NCBI GenBank assembly: GCA_002431845.1
Contig: DJEH01000049.1
Location: forward strand, 1 to 6,317
DNA length: 6,317 bases
Source: Prevotellaceae bacterium UBA5903
GTDB taxonomy: Bacteria; Bacteroidota; Bacteroidia; Bacteroidales; Bacteroidaceae
Direction: 5' to 3'
The position numbers were made by a program, and so were the translations under genes. Positions 1-6,317 of this stretch are shown here, piece after piece (positions within the stretch are counted from its first letter, which is position 1; each line of letters starts with the position of its first letter). A model generated the notes under the pieces. It ran no database searches and had not been told where the DNA came from. It saw only the letters and a list, made by a program, of their open reading frames with translations.

Positions 1-747
1 TTGGATTTATTCAACTATCCAACATCTAACAAGTTGTATGCTTATACTTGCGGTGGAAATAATTTAACTTTTGCTTCTCTCCCACAAATAGCTCGTGTTG
101 AAAATATCTCATATCTTCCACAAGAGGAGACTGTTAATATCAACTCTAAACTTTTAAAGGCTACAAAGTCTGGTGTTGTATGTCAATATATTTATCGTTG
201 TCCGTCAAATAATGATTATATGACGGAGTTTAACGCAAATAAATCAACACCTAAATATTTGTTGAAACTTGATGAATGGGCAAAGGACGGCAACAATCAA
301 ACTTATACAATTAAGTTTGCATACCAAGGCGTCTCGTTCGATAGTGCCGAAAATATCTACGAGACTATTGCTAAGTCTGCTATGATTACTAAATCTGCTG
401 CTAAATACGCTGGTATTGTAGCTTTCCTTAACAAGCAAAAGGATGCTTACGTTGAGATGACCTCAACAAACTATCCTGATCTTGTACTAAAAACCACTCA
501 CTTCTCTGTTATAGACGATACTGACGATATTGTTACCGGTATTAACGATGTGGCAACATCTACCAACGATGCACTTGAAATCAAAGCAAATCATGGTTCA
601 CTCGTTATGCAGAGCGGAAAACCACAAGCAGTTCGCGTATATAGTGCTGAAGGTAAACTCGTTTGGCAAGGTATGGTAGAAGGCGAACAAACTTTGCAAT
701 TATCTACAGGTGTATATATTGTAAATGGTAGCAAGGTAATTCTTTAA
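1..747 (+). CDS. C-terminal part of a secreted LRR-like protein with a T9SS-type sorting domain (5' end outside window)
   Basis: The frame is open from the first base to TAA at 745-747. The TTG at base 1 is only the window edge, so this is the 3' part of a longer gene. Residues about 9-28 (LYAYTCGGNNLTFASLP) resemble the last turn of a Bacteroidetes leucine-rich repeat domain. Residues about 29-180 are a region I do not recognise, possibly beta-rich. After an acidic, Thr/Ser-rich linker (about 172-192), residues about 193-248 look like a C-terminal sorting domain of the T9SS type A or DUF6383-like kind: a VRVYSAEGKLVWQG strand, then LSTGVYIVNGSKVIL to the end. Such domains take proteins across the outer membrane and are removed or anchored at the surface; that role is family knowledge. 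The gene lies 46 bp before the M60 peptidase gene with no visible terminator between, so co-transcription is likely. The LRR call is tentative; the sorting-domain call is firmer. Confidence 0.7.
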   Translation: MDLFNYPTSNKLYAYTCGGNNLTFASLPQIARVENISYLPQEETVNINSKLLKATKSGVVCQYIYRCPSNNDYMTEFNANKSTPKYLLKLDEWAKDGNNQTYTIKFAYQGVSFDSAENIYETIAKSAMITKSAAKYAGIVAFLNKQKDAYVEMTSTNYPDLVLKTTHFSVIDDTDDIVTGINDVATSTNDALEIKANHGSLVMQSGKPQAVRVYSAEGKLVWQGMVEGEQTLQLSTGVYIVNGSKVIL

Positions 748-793
748 CAAAAAGACCTCTCTACCCTATTCTATCTATAAATAAGACATAAAA

Positions 794-3475
794 ATGAAAT
801 ATATAAAACAAATTTTCACCTGTGCCTCGCTTGCGGTTGCCTCGTCTGCAATTCAGCCAATGATGGCACAAGTAAAATTAGCTGATGACGCATATCCCGT
901 TATTGTAGCTCCTCACAAGCAAACTGTGAGCTATCGTGAACGTACCTTATGCTACGACATCACAGCTAATGTTGATTTTACTGCAACAACTAATGCCGAT
1001 TGGATTTCTGTAAGAAAGGCAAACGACGGAACGGTTTATATTCACCTCCAGGCCAATCAAGATGCGTCATCGCGCATGGGCACCGTAACCTTTACTAACG
1101 AAGAAAAAGGTCTTAAAGAAACGCTCTTTATAACACAAGGTAAGAATGAAAGCGTTGAGGATATGCCCACAGACACACAAGTAAAGATTGCGTCAGCAAA
1201 GGCAAATTCTCAGCAAAGCGGAAACGATATCAGTCGTTCTTATGACAACAATAATTCAACGCTTTGGCACACTGCATGGACTAACAAGTTTGAGGTTTCA
1301 GAGAAGAACCCTGCTATACTTACTTACAACTTCAGTTCTGTAGACCATATTGACTACATCAACTACATCACTCGCCAAGATGGTACGCCTAATGGTTGTT
1401 TTGGTAAAGTTGAGGTTTATGCAAAATGTGGCACCGAAAGCACATATAAACTCATAACAACTGCTGATTGCAAAGAAACTATTGGTCAGTACCAAATTGC
1501 TCTTGGCACAAATGGTTTGGATAATCCTAAGTCCATTCAGATTAAGGTGCTGAGCGGTAATGGTGGCTACGCAAGTTGCGCAGAGATGCAGTTTATGAAG
1601 TCTAACGATGAAACTAAGACAATATATAGTTTCTTCACAGACCAATCACTTTCAGAACTTAAGCCAACAGTTACCGAAGCAGACATTGACAACATTGATG
1701 ACGAGTTTATTAGTGGACTTGCCAAGGGACTACTTAATAAGACATACAATGAGAAGTATCGTGTTGCAGAGTATACTGCAAAGCTCTCTTATGTAACTCA
1801 AAGTAATCTTTGGAATGCTCCAGGCAAGTACTACGACCAACGTCAAGGTACAACTGGCATCAACATCAGTAAAGGTAAACAAGCTATTGCTGTATCTGGA
1901 CTTCCCGACAATGTTTCTGTTCCATTGCTCGTAACTGCATGGTACGTAGGTAAGGATGGTGGAAACTTTGATGGTGGAAACCCCGAAACTAAGAGCTATT
2001 CAGTTCATAATGGTTTGAACATCATCAATTATGATGGCGACTACGATGGCTTGGCATACGTATGCTACTATGCTGATGCTAATCCAGAGTTACAACCTAA
2101 GATTAAGGTACACTTCATCAATGGTCAAGTAAATGGTTATTTGAGCAGCGATAAGACCAATGAAGAGATGCATGAACTCACTGCCAACGCTGTAAATACT
2201 TGTATGGACGTTGTTGGTACAAAAGTTCACTCTGTATGGACTTCGAAAGGTCTGCACGACTATTGCAAGGCTACTGACGGGAAATCTATTGGCTATCGTC
2301 AATATATGAATGTACTTGACTCTCTTGTTTCATGGGAACACTACTTACTCGGTTTCAAGAAGTACAACCGCGAACCAGACAACCGCACATTTGCATATAC
2401 CAACTACACTTACTACATGTTCCAAGGTGGTTTGGGCGTATCGTTCCACCACAACCAAGAAAGCCGCGTGCTTAACTGCAAGACATTGGTATATAATGAT
2501 GATGATGCAATTTGGGGGCTTTCGCATGAGTGGGGGCATCAACACCAAATGCATCCCTACTTCTGTTGGGCAGGTATGAGCGAAGTTACAAACAACATGA
2601 ACTCATACTACAACATTATGCGTATGGGCTATCATAGTTCTGGTAAGATAGACAACTGGATTCCTGCACGCCGCCACTTTGTTGATGCTAACTATTCTGA
2701 TATCGAAGCAAGCTACTTAGGTGACAAAGCCAAAGGTTCACGCAATAGCAACATGCGTCATCTTGCATATACTAACCGTAACCTCATGAACAATAGCGCT
2801 TTGCGTAGCGTGATTGAAGCAATGAAGGACTCTGTTATTACTGAGTACAAAAACAATCCTTTGCGTGCGCTTACTATCAACGAAGTAGGTGTTGGCGAAA
2901 CTCTTTGCCCATTCGTTATGCTATATAATTATTTCACGACTCATGGAAAGGACGACTTTGCTCCCGATTGGTACGAAGCTCTTCGTCAGACCGACAATGA
3001 CGAAGGTTCTACTATTGAGAAAAAAGATGGCATTGACAAGTATGAGTTGATTGCATCTACTCAAAATGGTAACAAGAATAGCAAGTACAGCGTTCTTAAA
3101 GCAAAATATCCTAATAGCTGCTGGGTTAAAAAGGGATATGTAAATGCTTCAAGCACTATGTGGGAGAACTCATTACCATACGTTCTGAACTACATCCGCA
3201 AGGTGTCACGCTTGTCTGGCTACAATCTCTTCCCCTACTTTGAACGTTGGGGCTTCCTCCGCCAAGTATCGCTCTATATTGGCGACTATGGTAACAAGTG
3301 GTTTATCTGCTCTCCTGACATGTACAACGAATTCAAAGAAGACATGGATGCTCTTGTTAAGGACGGAACATTGAAGGAAATGCCTGCTGGTATGGTTGAA
3401 GAAATCTCTAAGAACAAAGACCTCTTCGATTGTAATTATAAGGACTTTGGTACAACTCCAACATTTGCGAACTAA
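794..3475 (+). CDS. Secreted M60-family (enhancin/mucinase-like) zinc metallopeptidase with BACON and discoidin-like domains
   Basis: This complete gene encodes 893 residues. Residues 1-25 are a Sec signal peptide (MKYIK, hydrophobic core, cleavage after MMA before Q26); Cys10 is not in a lipobox. Residues about 33-117 fit a BACON domain (ADWISV, N88, R94, VTF, ending ITQG). Residues about 125-270 fit an F5/8-type C (discoidin/CBM32-like) module that probably binds glycans. The peptidase spans about 320-870. Its gluzincin motif is H578-E579-W-G-H582, with the likely third zinc ligand E597 in MSEVTNN 15 residues on, matching the M60 pattern HExxH-x(8,28)-E. Characterised M60 members cleave O-glycosylated mucin-like proteins, and Bacteroides M60 proteins also carry BACON and CBM32 modules; the substrate here is inferred. 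No T9SS sorting domain ends the protein, so it may stay periplasmic or use another route. Start: ATG in an A-rich leader, with the signal peptide directly following. It probably shares an operon with the gene ending at 747. Confidence 0.93.
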   Translation: MKYIKQIFTCASLAVASSAIQPMMAQVKLADDAYPVIVAPHKQTVSYRERTLCYDITANVDFTATTNADWISVRKANDGTVYIHLQANQDASSRMGTVTFTNEEKGLKETLFITQGKNESVEDMPTDTQVKIASAKANSQQSGNDISRSYDNNNSTLWHTAWTNKFEVSEKNPAILTYNFSSVDHIDYINYITRQDGTPNGCFGKVEVYAKCGTESTYKLITTADCKETIGQYQIALGTNGLDNPKSIQIKVLSGNGGYASCAEMQFMKSNDETKTIYSFFTDQSLSELKPTVTEADIDNIDDEFISGLAKGLLNKTYNEKYRVAEYTAKLSYVTQSNLWNAPGKYYDQRQGTTGINISKGKQAIAVSGLPDNVSVPLLVTAWYVGKDGGNFDGGNPETKSYSVHNGLNIINYDGDYDGLAYVCYYADANPELQPKIKVHFINGQVNGYLSSDKTNEEMHELTANAVNTCMDVVGTKVHSVWTSKGLHDYCKATDGKSIGYRQYMNVLDSLVSWEHYLLGFKKYNREPDNRTFAYTNYTYYMFQGGLGVSFHHNQESRVLNCKTLVYNDDDAIWGLSHEWGHQHQMHPYFCWAGMSEVTNNMNSYYNIMRMGYHSSGKIDNWIPARRHFVDANYSDIEASYLGDKAKGSRNSNMRHLAYTNRNLMNNSALRSVIEAMKDSVITEYKNNPLRALTINEVGVGETLCPFVMLYNYFTTHGKDDFAPDWYEALRQTDNDEGSTIEKKDGIDKYELIASTQNGNKNSKYSVLKAKYPNSCWVKKGYVNASSTMWENSLPYVLNYIRKVSRLSGYNLFPYFERWGFLRQVSLYIGDYGNKWFICSPDMYNEFKEDMDALVKDGTLKEMPAGMVEEISKNKDLFDCNYKDFGTTPTFAN

Positions 3476-3509
3476 TTCCTACTATTAAAGTAAGAAATAA
3501 AGTATTATA

Positions 3510-3557
3510 AAAAGGTCGTTTGACATATTTATGATTAAATATGTTGAACGACCTTTT
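3510..3557 (+). terminator. Strong intrinsic terminator after the M60 peptidase gene
   Basis: Two 21-nt arms (3510-3530 and 3537-3557) pair along their whole length, with two adjacent G-U wobbles in the middle and a 6-nt loop (ATGATT). The stem begins AAAAGGTCGTT and ends AACGACCTTTT, so the U-tract is partly in the stem and continues as TTTTCTATTTAT. It begins 34 nt after the stop codon of the peptidase gene and separates that unit from the AraC operon. The A-run on the left arm means it could also act on the minus strand, but no minus-strand gene approaches it. Confidence 0.85.
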
Positions 3558-3596
3558 CTATTTATACAACAATCCGTAATTTTGGTATAAAACAAT

Positions 3597-3654
3597 TTGT
3601 TGCAACCGATTATTTTTGCATATACAAATTCAAATCTACCATCACATGCAACAA
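3597..3654. promoter_or_regulatory. Inverted repeat TTGTTGCA / TGCAACAA flanking the putative AraC promoter
   Basis: Perfect 8-bp inverted half-sites lie at 3597-3604 (TTGTTGCA) and 3647-3654 (TGCAACAA), 42 bp apart. The left one also overlaps a perfect 8-bp palindrome, GTTGCAAC (3599-3606). The pair brackets the TATTTTTG box. This layout would suit an operator for the AraC-type regulator encoded just downstream (autoregulation), or a hairpin in the leader. Both roles are inference. In AT-rich DNA an 8-bp match can arise by chance. Confidence 0.35.
3611..3618 (+). promoter_or_regulatory. Possible Bacteroidetes -7 promoter box (TATTTTTG)
   Basis: TATTTTTG matches the Bacteroidetes sigma-ABfr -7 consensus TAnnTTTG exactly. 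The -33 TTTG is not well placed: the candidates at 3581-3584 and 3596-3599 lie 26 and 11 bp upstream, against about 19-21 expected. If used, transcription would begin near 3625 and leave a leader of roughly 85-90 nt before the AraC start at 3713. It lies after the upstream terminator, where a promoter is required. Confidence 0.4.
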
Positions 3655-3712
3655 TTTATTAGATCCACCTATATAAGTTTCATGTAATGCTAATATTATA
3701 ATACAATGTCTT

Positions 3713-4603
3713 ATGGAAGATATATACATTAATACCATACAAGAATTTAACGAATTGCATGGACTGCCCACACTGCATCCTATGGTTAGTGTGGCACATG
3801 TAGAATCTACCGAACAAATTCAAGAACAAATGTTGCACTATGGTGTGTACGCCCTGTTTTTAAAGGAAAACAAAGGGTGCAAACTATCGTACGGAAGAAC
3901 AAAATATGATTTTGACGAGATGACCGTAACAAGTTTTGCACCTGGACAGACGATACATGTAGAACCCAATCCTGAGGTTGCTTGGCCTAAATGGACAGCC
4001 TTGGCATTCCATCCCGACTTCATAGCCCGCACCAATTTGGGTAAGAACATCAGTCGATATGAGTTTTTTGATTATAGCAGCAATGAAGCTCTACATCTTT
4101 CGTTAGAGGAAATAGAAATATTTAGGGGAGTACTATCAATGATACAACAAGAATTGCAACATGCTATAGACAAGCATACACGCGAACTTGTTGTGAGCAA
4201 TATTGAGCTATTATTGAACTACTGCCTGCGCTTTTACGACCGACAATTCATCACTCGCGAGGAAATAAACCATAGTGTTGTAAAGAAGTTTAATGCCTTG
4301 CTCAATGAATATATCAAAGAAAAAGCCACGAAGGAAGGCATTCCCACAGTATCCTACTTTGCCGACAAATGTTGTTATTCAACTAAGTATTTCGGTGAAC
4401 TTATTAAAACCGAGACAGGCAGAACTGCAAAGGATTATATAAAAGACAGACTACTCACCTACTCCAAGCAACTCCTATCTGACGACACGTTGAGTATCAC
4501 ACAAGTGAGCCAACGTTTAGGTTTTGAGTATCCGCAACATTTCATACGCTTCTTTAAGTTACAAACGGGGCATACACCTGCCGATTATCGTAAAATAGTG
4601 TAA
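3713..4603 (+). CDS. AraC-family transcriptional regulator
   Basis: This 296-residue protein has the usual length for the family. Residues about 20-175 form the N-terminal effector-sensing region, with a cupin-like AraC binding-domain pattern (YALFLKENKG, LSYGRTKYDFDEM, FAPGQTIHVEPN) followed by a helical linker. The C-terminal DNA-binding domain (about 195-296) has two helix-turn-helix units: about 212-240 (VSYFADKCCYSTKYFGELIK, then GRTAKDYI) and about 258-293 (ITQVSQRLGFEYPQHFIRFF, then TGHTPADYR), the classic AraC signature. The gene stops at TAA 4601-4603, and the next gene starts 2 nt later, so the two are co-transcribed and probably translationally coupled. The regulator most likely controls its own operon; the effector is unknown. 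Start: ATG 3713 has no clear Shine-Dalgarno, normal for Bacteroidetes. An out-of-frame ATG at 3706 opens only an eight-codon reading frame overlapping the start. Confidence 0.93.
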   Translation: MEDIYINTIQEFNELHGLPTLHPMVSVAHVESTEQIQEQMLHYGVYALFLKENKGCKLSYGRTKYDFDEMTVTSFAPGQTIHVEPNPEVAWPKWTALAFHPDFIARTNLGKNISRYEFFDYSSNEALHLSLEEIEIFRGVLSMIQQELQHAIDKHTRELVVSNIELLLNYCLRFYDRQFITREEINHSVVKKFNALLNEYIKEKATKEGIPTVSYFADKCCYSTKYFGELIKTETGRTAKDYIKDRLLTYSKQLLSDDTLSITQVSQRLGFEYPQHFIRFFKLQTGHTPADYRKIV

Positions 4604-4605
4604 AT

Positions 4606-5457
4606 ATGAACGTACCTAAAATAATAACAACATTACTATTGACTATAATTCCAATATCAGTTATGGCACAACAAAAAATCAAGCAGACTGCAGGCAGAAC
4701 GCAGTTAGGTAGCTTTGCTCCAGAATTTGCACATCTAAACGATGATATTCTTTTTGGCGAAGTGTGGAGTCGTAACGACCTTTTAGGCTTGCGCGATCGT
4801 AGCCTTGTCACTATCACGTCGTTAATTAGTCAAGGCATCACGGATAGTTCACTCACCTATCATCTGAAGGAAGCAAAAAAGAATGGAATTACCCATACAG
4901 AGATAGCCGAAATAATCACTCACATAGCATTTTATGCTGGTTGGCCCAAAGCTTGGGCAGCATTCAATCAAGCTAAACAAGTGTGGGCTGAGGATGAAAA
5001 ACAAAGTATCAGCGAGGCTCCCCAATCCCTTACTTTCCCAATAGGCAATCCCAACACAGCCTATGCTAAATACTTTAAGGGTAATAGCCATTTAGCCCCC
5101 TTAACTCCTAAAAATTTTAGCAAAGACGAGAAAACCATATTGCCAATGAGCAATGTAACATTCGAACCTGGTTGTCGTAACAATTGGCATATTCATCATG
5201 GTGCTCGCCAAATACTAATTTGTGTTGCTGGAAAAGGCTGGTATCAAGAGTGGGGAAAGCCTGCCATTGCTTTGAAAGCTGGCGATGTTATAGACATTCC
5301 TGAAGGTGTTAAACATTGGCATGGAGCCCAAAAAGATTCATGGTTTCAGCACATTGCTACTCATGTAGCTGTTGAGAATACTTGTCCAGGTTCCGAGCCC
5401 AACGAGTGGTTAGAACCTGTGAGCGATGAAGATTACAATAAGTTAGTAGCAGAATAA
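4606..5457 (+). CDS. Exported carboxymuconolactone decarboxylase-like/cupin fusion protein
   Basis: This 283-residue protein starts with a Sec signal peptide (MNVPK, hydrophobic 6-19, cleavage after VMA21 before QQ), so it should be periplasmic. Residues about 35-127 match the carboxymuconolactone decarboxylase (CMD) fold: LRDRSLVTITSLISQG, YHLKEAKKNGITHTEIAEII, THIAFYAGWPKAWAAF. There is no cysteine before residue 190, so the CxxC redox pair of AhpD-type relatives is absent. Residues about 175-255 are a cupin: motif 1 is G189-x5-H195-x-H197 with Gln202 where Glu is usual, and motif 2 is GDVIDIPEGVKHWHG with H237, so a metal site from H195, H197 and H237 is likely. CMD-cupin proteins beside AraC regulators are, to my knowledge, common in bacteria, but the reaction is mostly undefined; it need not act on carboxymuconolactone. 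It follows the AraC gene by 2 nt and ends 55 nt before a hairpin terminator. Confidence 0.9.
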   Translation: MNVPKIITTLLLTIIPISVMAQQKIKQTAGRTQLGSFAPEFAHLNDDILFGEVWSRNDLLGLRDRSLVTITSLISQGITDSSLTYHLKEAKKNGITHTEIAEIITHIAFYAGWPKAWAAFNQAKQVWAEDEKQSISEAPQSLTFPIGNPNTAYAKYFKGNSHLAPLTPKNFSKDEKTILPMSNVTFEPGCRNNWHIHHGARQILICVAGKGWYQEWGKPAIALKAGDVIDIPEGVKHWHGAQKDSWFQHIATHVAVENTCPGSEPNEWLEPVSDEDYNKLVAE

Positions 5458-5512
5458 GGCATATAGACGTTTATATTGCTAGCCGGTAAAATCTTTTCAA
5501 ACAAAATAAATT

Positions 5513-5547
5513 AGGGCTGACACTTCTCACGAGGTATCAGCCCTTTT
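5513..5547. terminator. Bidirectional intrinsic terminator between convergent genes
   Basis: The arms 5513-5526 (AGGGCTGACACTTC) and 5531-5544 (GAGGTATCAGCCCT) pair over 14 positions, with one C-A mismatch, one G-U wobble and a TCAC tetraloop. On the plus strand the hairpin runs into TTTT (5544-5547) and ends the AraC/CMD-cupin operon. On the minus strand it begins 5 nt after the restored stop codon (5552-5550) of the opposing gene and is followed by an AT-rich stretch with a weaker T-run. It therefore probably serves both transcripts. Confidence 0.8.
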
Positions 5548-5549
5548 GA

Positions 5550-6317
5550 TTATCTTGTTTTTGCAAAAACTTGCTCTTGAACAGATGTCGGAAGAGTGAT
5601 ACGCTCAGTACGCTCAGTAGATTGAAGGAGTGCTTCTTTTTGAAAGGTTGTACAATTCAGAATTGTTTTCTATATTTGCTGCAGATAAAGCATTCGATAA
5701 GATTGCTTTATAGAGGGCAATACCTCCGTGAGGCTGAGACGCTGCGGTTTGAAGGGTATTGCCTTCGTTTTGTAATTTATCCGCAACAAAGACTTCATGC
5801 ACATACAATCTGTTTTTATTGTTGTCTTGCATGGCTCTACAGAACACATAGTTTCGCTTCCCATTGTAGTTTATGGGGTAAGCAAAAGCTTTGCAGGCTT
5901 TGTAGTATTCCTCATCACTTGCATAGTCGTTTCTGTCTATTCCGCTTGTAAAATCGTTGGGTCTTCTCATAGGTGGTTCACCATACTTATCAGAAAAGGC
6001 TTGATATAACTTCTCTATTTTCTCATCTTGCATGTACTTATTACGTTCCAAGCCATGCTTTGCATACATATAGCGAATTACATCCTTATATTTCACACCA
6101 CCCTTTGCCAAACCATTCACTGCTTCAACCAAGTCTTTATAGAACGTTTTCTTGTACGCTTCCATTTCAGCCATGTTAATACTACTCATGCGGTTCTCTG
6201 CCATATAAGCATCTCCCAATCCTCTACTTTCGTATTACCTGCCTTAGCTATAGTATCTTGCAATATCTTCAAACCACTCATACTATCAGCCCACGCAAAA
6301 TTCATCTTGTGCGCCAA
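5550..6317 (-). pseudogene. C-terminal remnant of a large polyvalent protein from a conjugative element or phage, two frameshifts
   Basis: Read on the minus strand, three pieces join into one protein tail. Piece 1 (6317 to about 6216) gives MNFAWADSMSGLKILQDT up to VEDWE. Dropping one base near 6211-6218 shifts the frame; restoring a G gives VEDWEDAYMAENRMSS and leads into piece 2, which contains YKDVIRYMYAKHGLERNKYM, then RNYVFCRAM, NRLYVHEVF, LQTAASQPHGGIALYKAI. Piece 2 stops at TGA 5616-5614, but removing one A from the five-base run at 5637-5641 gives LYNLSKEALLQS and a third piece ending ITLPTSVQEQVFAKTR at TAA 5552-5550, just before the terminator. The ENRMSS and KHGLERN region resembles very large polyvalent proteins of Bacteroidales conjugative elements. 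The LYVHEV/LQTAA/HGG part resembles the phage Barnase-EndoU-ColicinE5/D-RelE-like nuclease domains seen in them. These assignments are from memory of the families. The 5' end lies beyond the window. Sequencing error could mimic both indels. The apparent TTG start at 6219 is not a real start. Confidence 0.68.
5601..5618. repeat. Tandem 9-bp duplication (ACGCTCAGT x2)
   Basis: ACGCTCAGT occurs twice in direct succession. On the minus strand, in the restored reading frame, it encodes a Thr-Glu-Arg repeat near the C-terminus of the polyvalent protein remnant. Its length of 9 bp keeps the frame, so it is not itself the cause of the break there. It could be slippage or a normal part of the gene. 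Confidence 0.6.

Noticed and set aside
1..3. TTG at position 1 as a real start codon for the first gene
   Set aside because: It is the window edge. The protein starts in the middle of an LRR-like region with no signal peptide, although the C-terminal sorting domain requires export.
821..823. Cys10 of the M60 protein as a lipoprotein attachment site
   Set aside because: It lies inside the hydrophobic signal core (IFTCASLA) without the L-x-G/A-C pattern; cleavage after MMA25 fits a type I signal peptide better.
1298..1645. Minus-strand open frames within the M60 gene (also 1567-1749, 2090-2302, 2345-2554)
   Set aside because: They are shadows of a well-supported coding gene with intact domains; none shows a start context or plausible protein composition.
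2497..2508. GATGATGATGATG-type triplet run as a microsatellite
   Set aside because: It is only four units, encodes an Asp-rich turn (NDDDA) just before the peptidase motif, and is probably ordinary coding sequence.
5571..5951. Plus-strand open frame of 126 residues, plus 5797-6009 and 5973-6179, opposite the minus-strand gene
   Set aside because: They are rich in Cys, His, Leu and Tyr in a way typical of antisense frames, have no recognisable motif, and lie over the strand where family motifs (ENRMSS, KHGLERN, LYVHEV) are clear.
6217..6219. TTG start for a free-standing 201-residue minus-strand protein
   Set aside because: The residues just before it in the neighbouring frame (WADSMSG through VEDWE) continue the same family pattern, so the TTG is an artefact of a frameshift.
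1..6317. CRISPR array, tRNA or rRNA genes, insertion sequence
   Set aside because: No regularly spaced repeats, no tRNA cloverleaf-like segment, no transposase motifs or flanking terminal inverted repeats were seen on either strand.

Overview
The window looks like a Bacteroidales chromosome segment, most likely Prevotellaceae or Bacteroidaceae. The reasons are its AT-rich sequence, Bacteroidetes-type secreted proteins with signal peptides ending in M-A-Q, a BACON domain, a T9SS-like C-terminal sorting domain, starts without a clear Shine-Dalgarno, and a TAnnTTTG-type -7 box. No species can be named from this sequence alone.

Layout. (1) Positions 1-747 (+) hold the 3' end of a surface or secreted protein: a trace of a leucine-rich repeat, a linker, and a C-terminal sorting-type domain. 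(2) Positions 794-3475 (+), 46 bp downstream and probably in the same operon, encode a complete secreted M60-family (enhancin/mucinase-like) zinc metallopeptidase with BACON and discoidin-type accessory domains. A strong hairpin terminator (3510-3557) closes this unit. (3) Positions 3713-4603 and 4606-5457 (+) form a tight two-gene operon: an AraC-family regulator followed 2 nt later by an exported carboxymuconolactone-decarboxylase/cupin fusion. A possible promoter with an inverted repeat around it lies upstream. A bidirectional hairpin (5513-5547) ends the operon. (4) Positions 5550-6317 (-), converging on that hairpin, carry the 3' end of a gene resembling the very large polyvalent proteins of Bacteroidales conjugative elements and phages. 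Its frame is broken twice by single-base indels (near 6211-6218 and at 5637-5641), so it is a decaying mobile-element gene or contains sequence errors.

Functionally, the first unit points to attack on host or dietary glycoproteins such as mucin at the cell surface. The second is a self-contained regulator plus periplasmic enzyme of unknown substrate. The right edge is accessory, mobile-element-derived DNA. I saw no CRISPR array, tRNA, rRNA or insertion sequence. The most unusual signal is the twice-frameshifted polyvalent-protein tail, whose correct reading can be rebuilt from the sequence.
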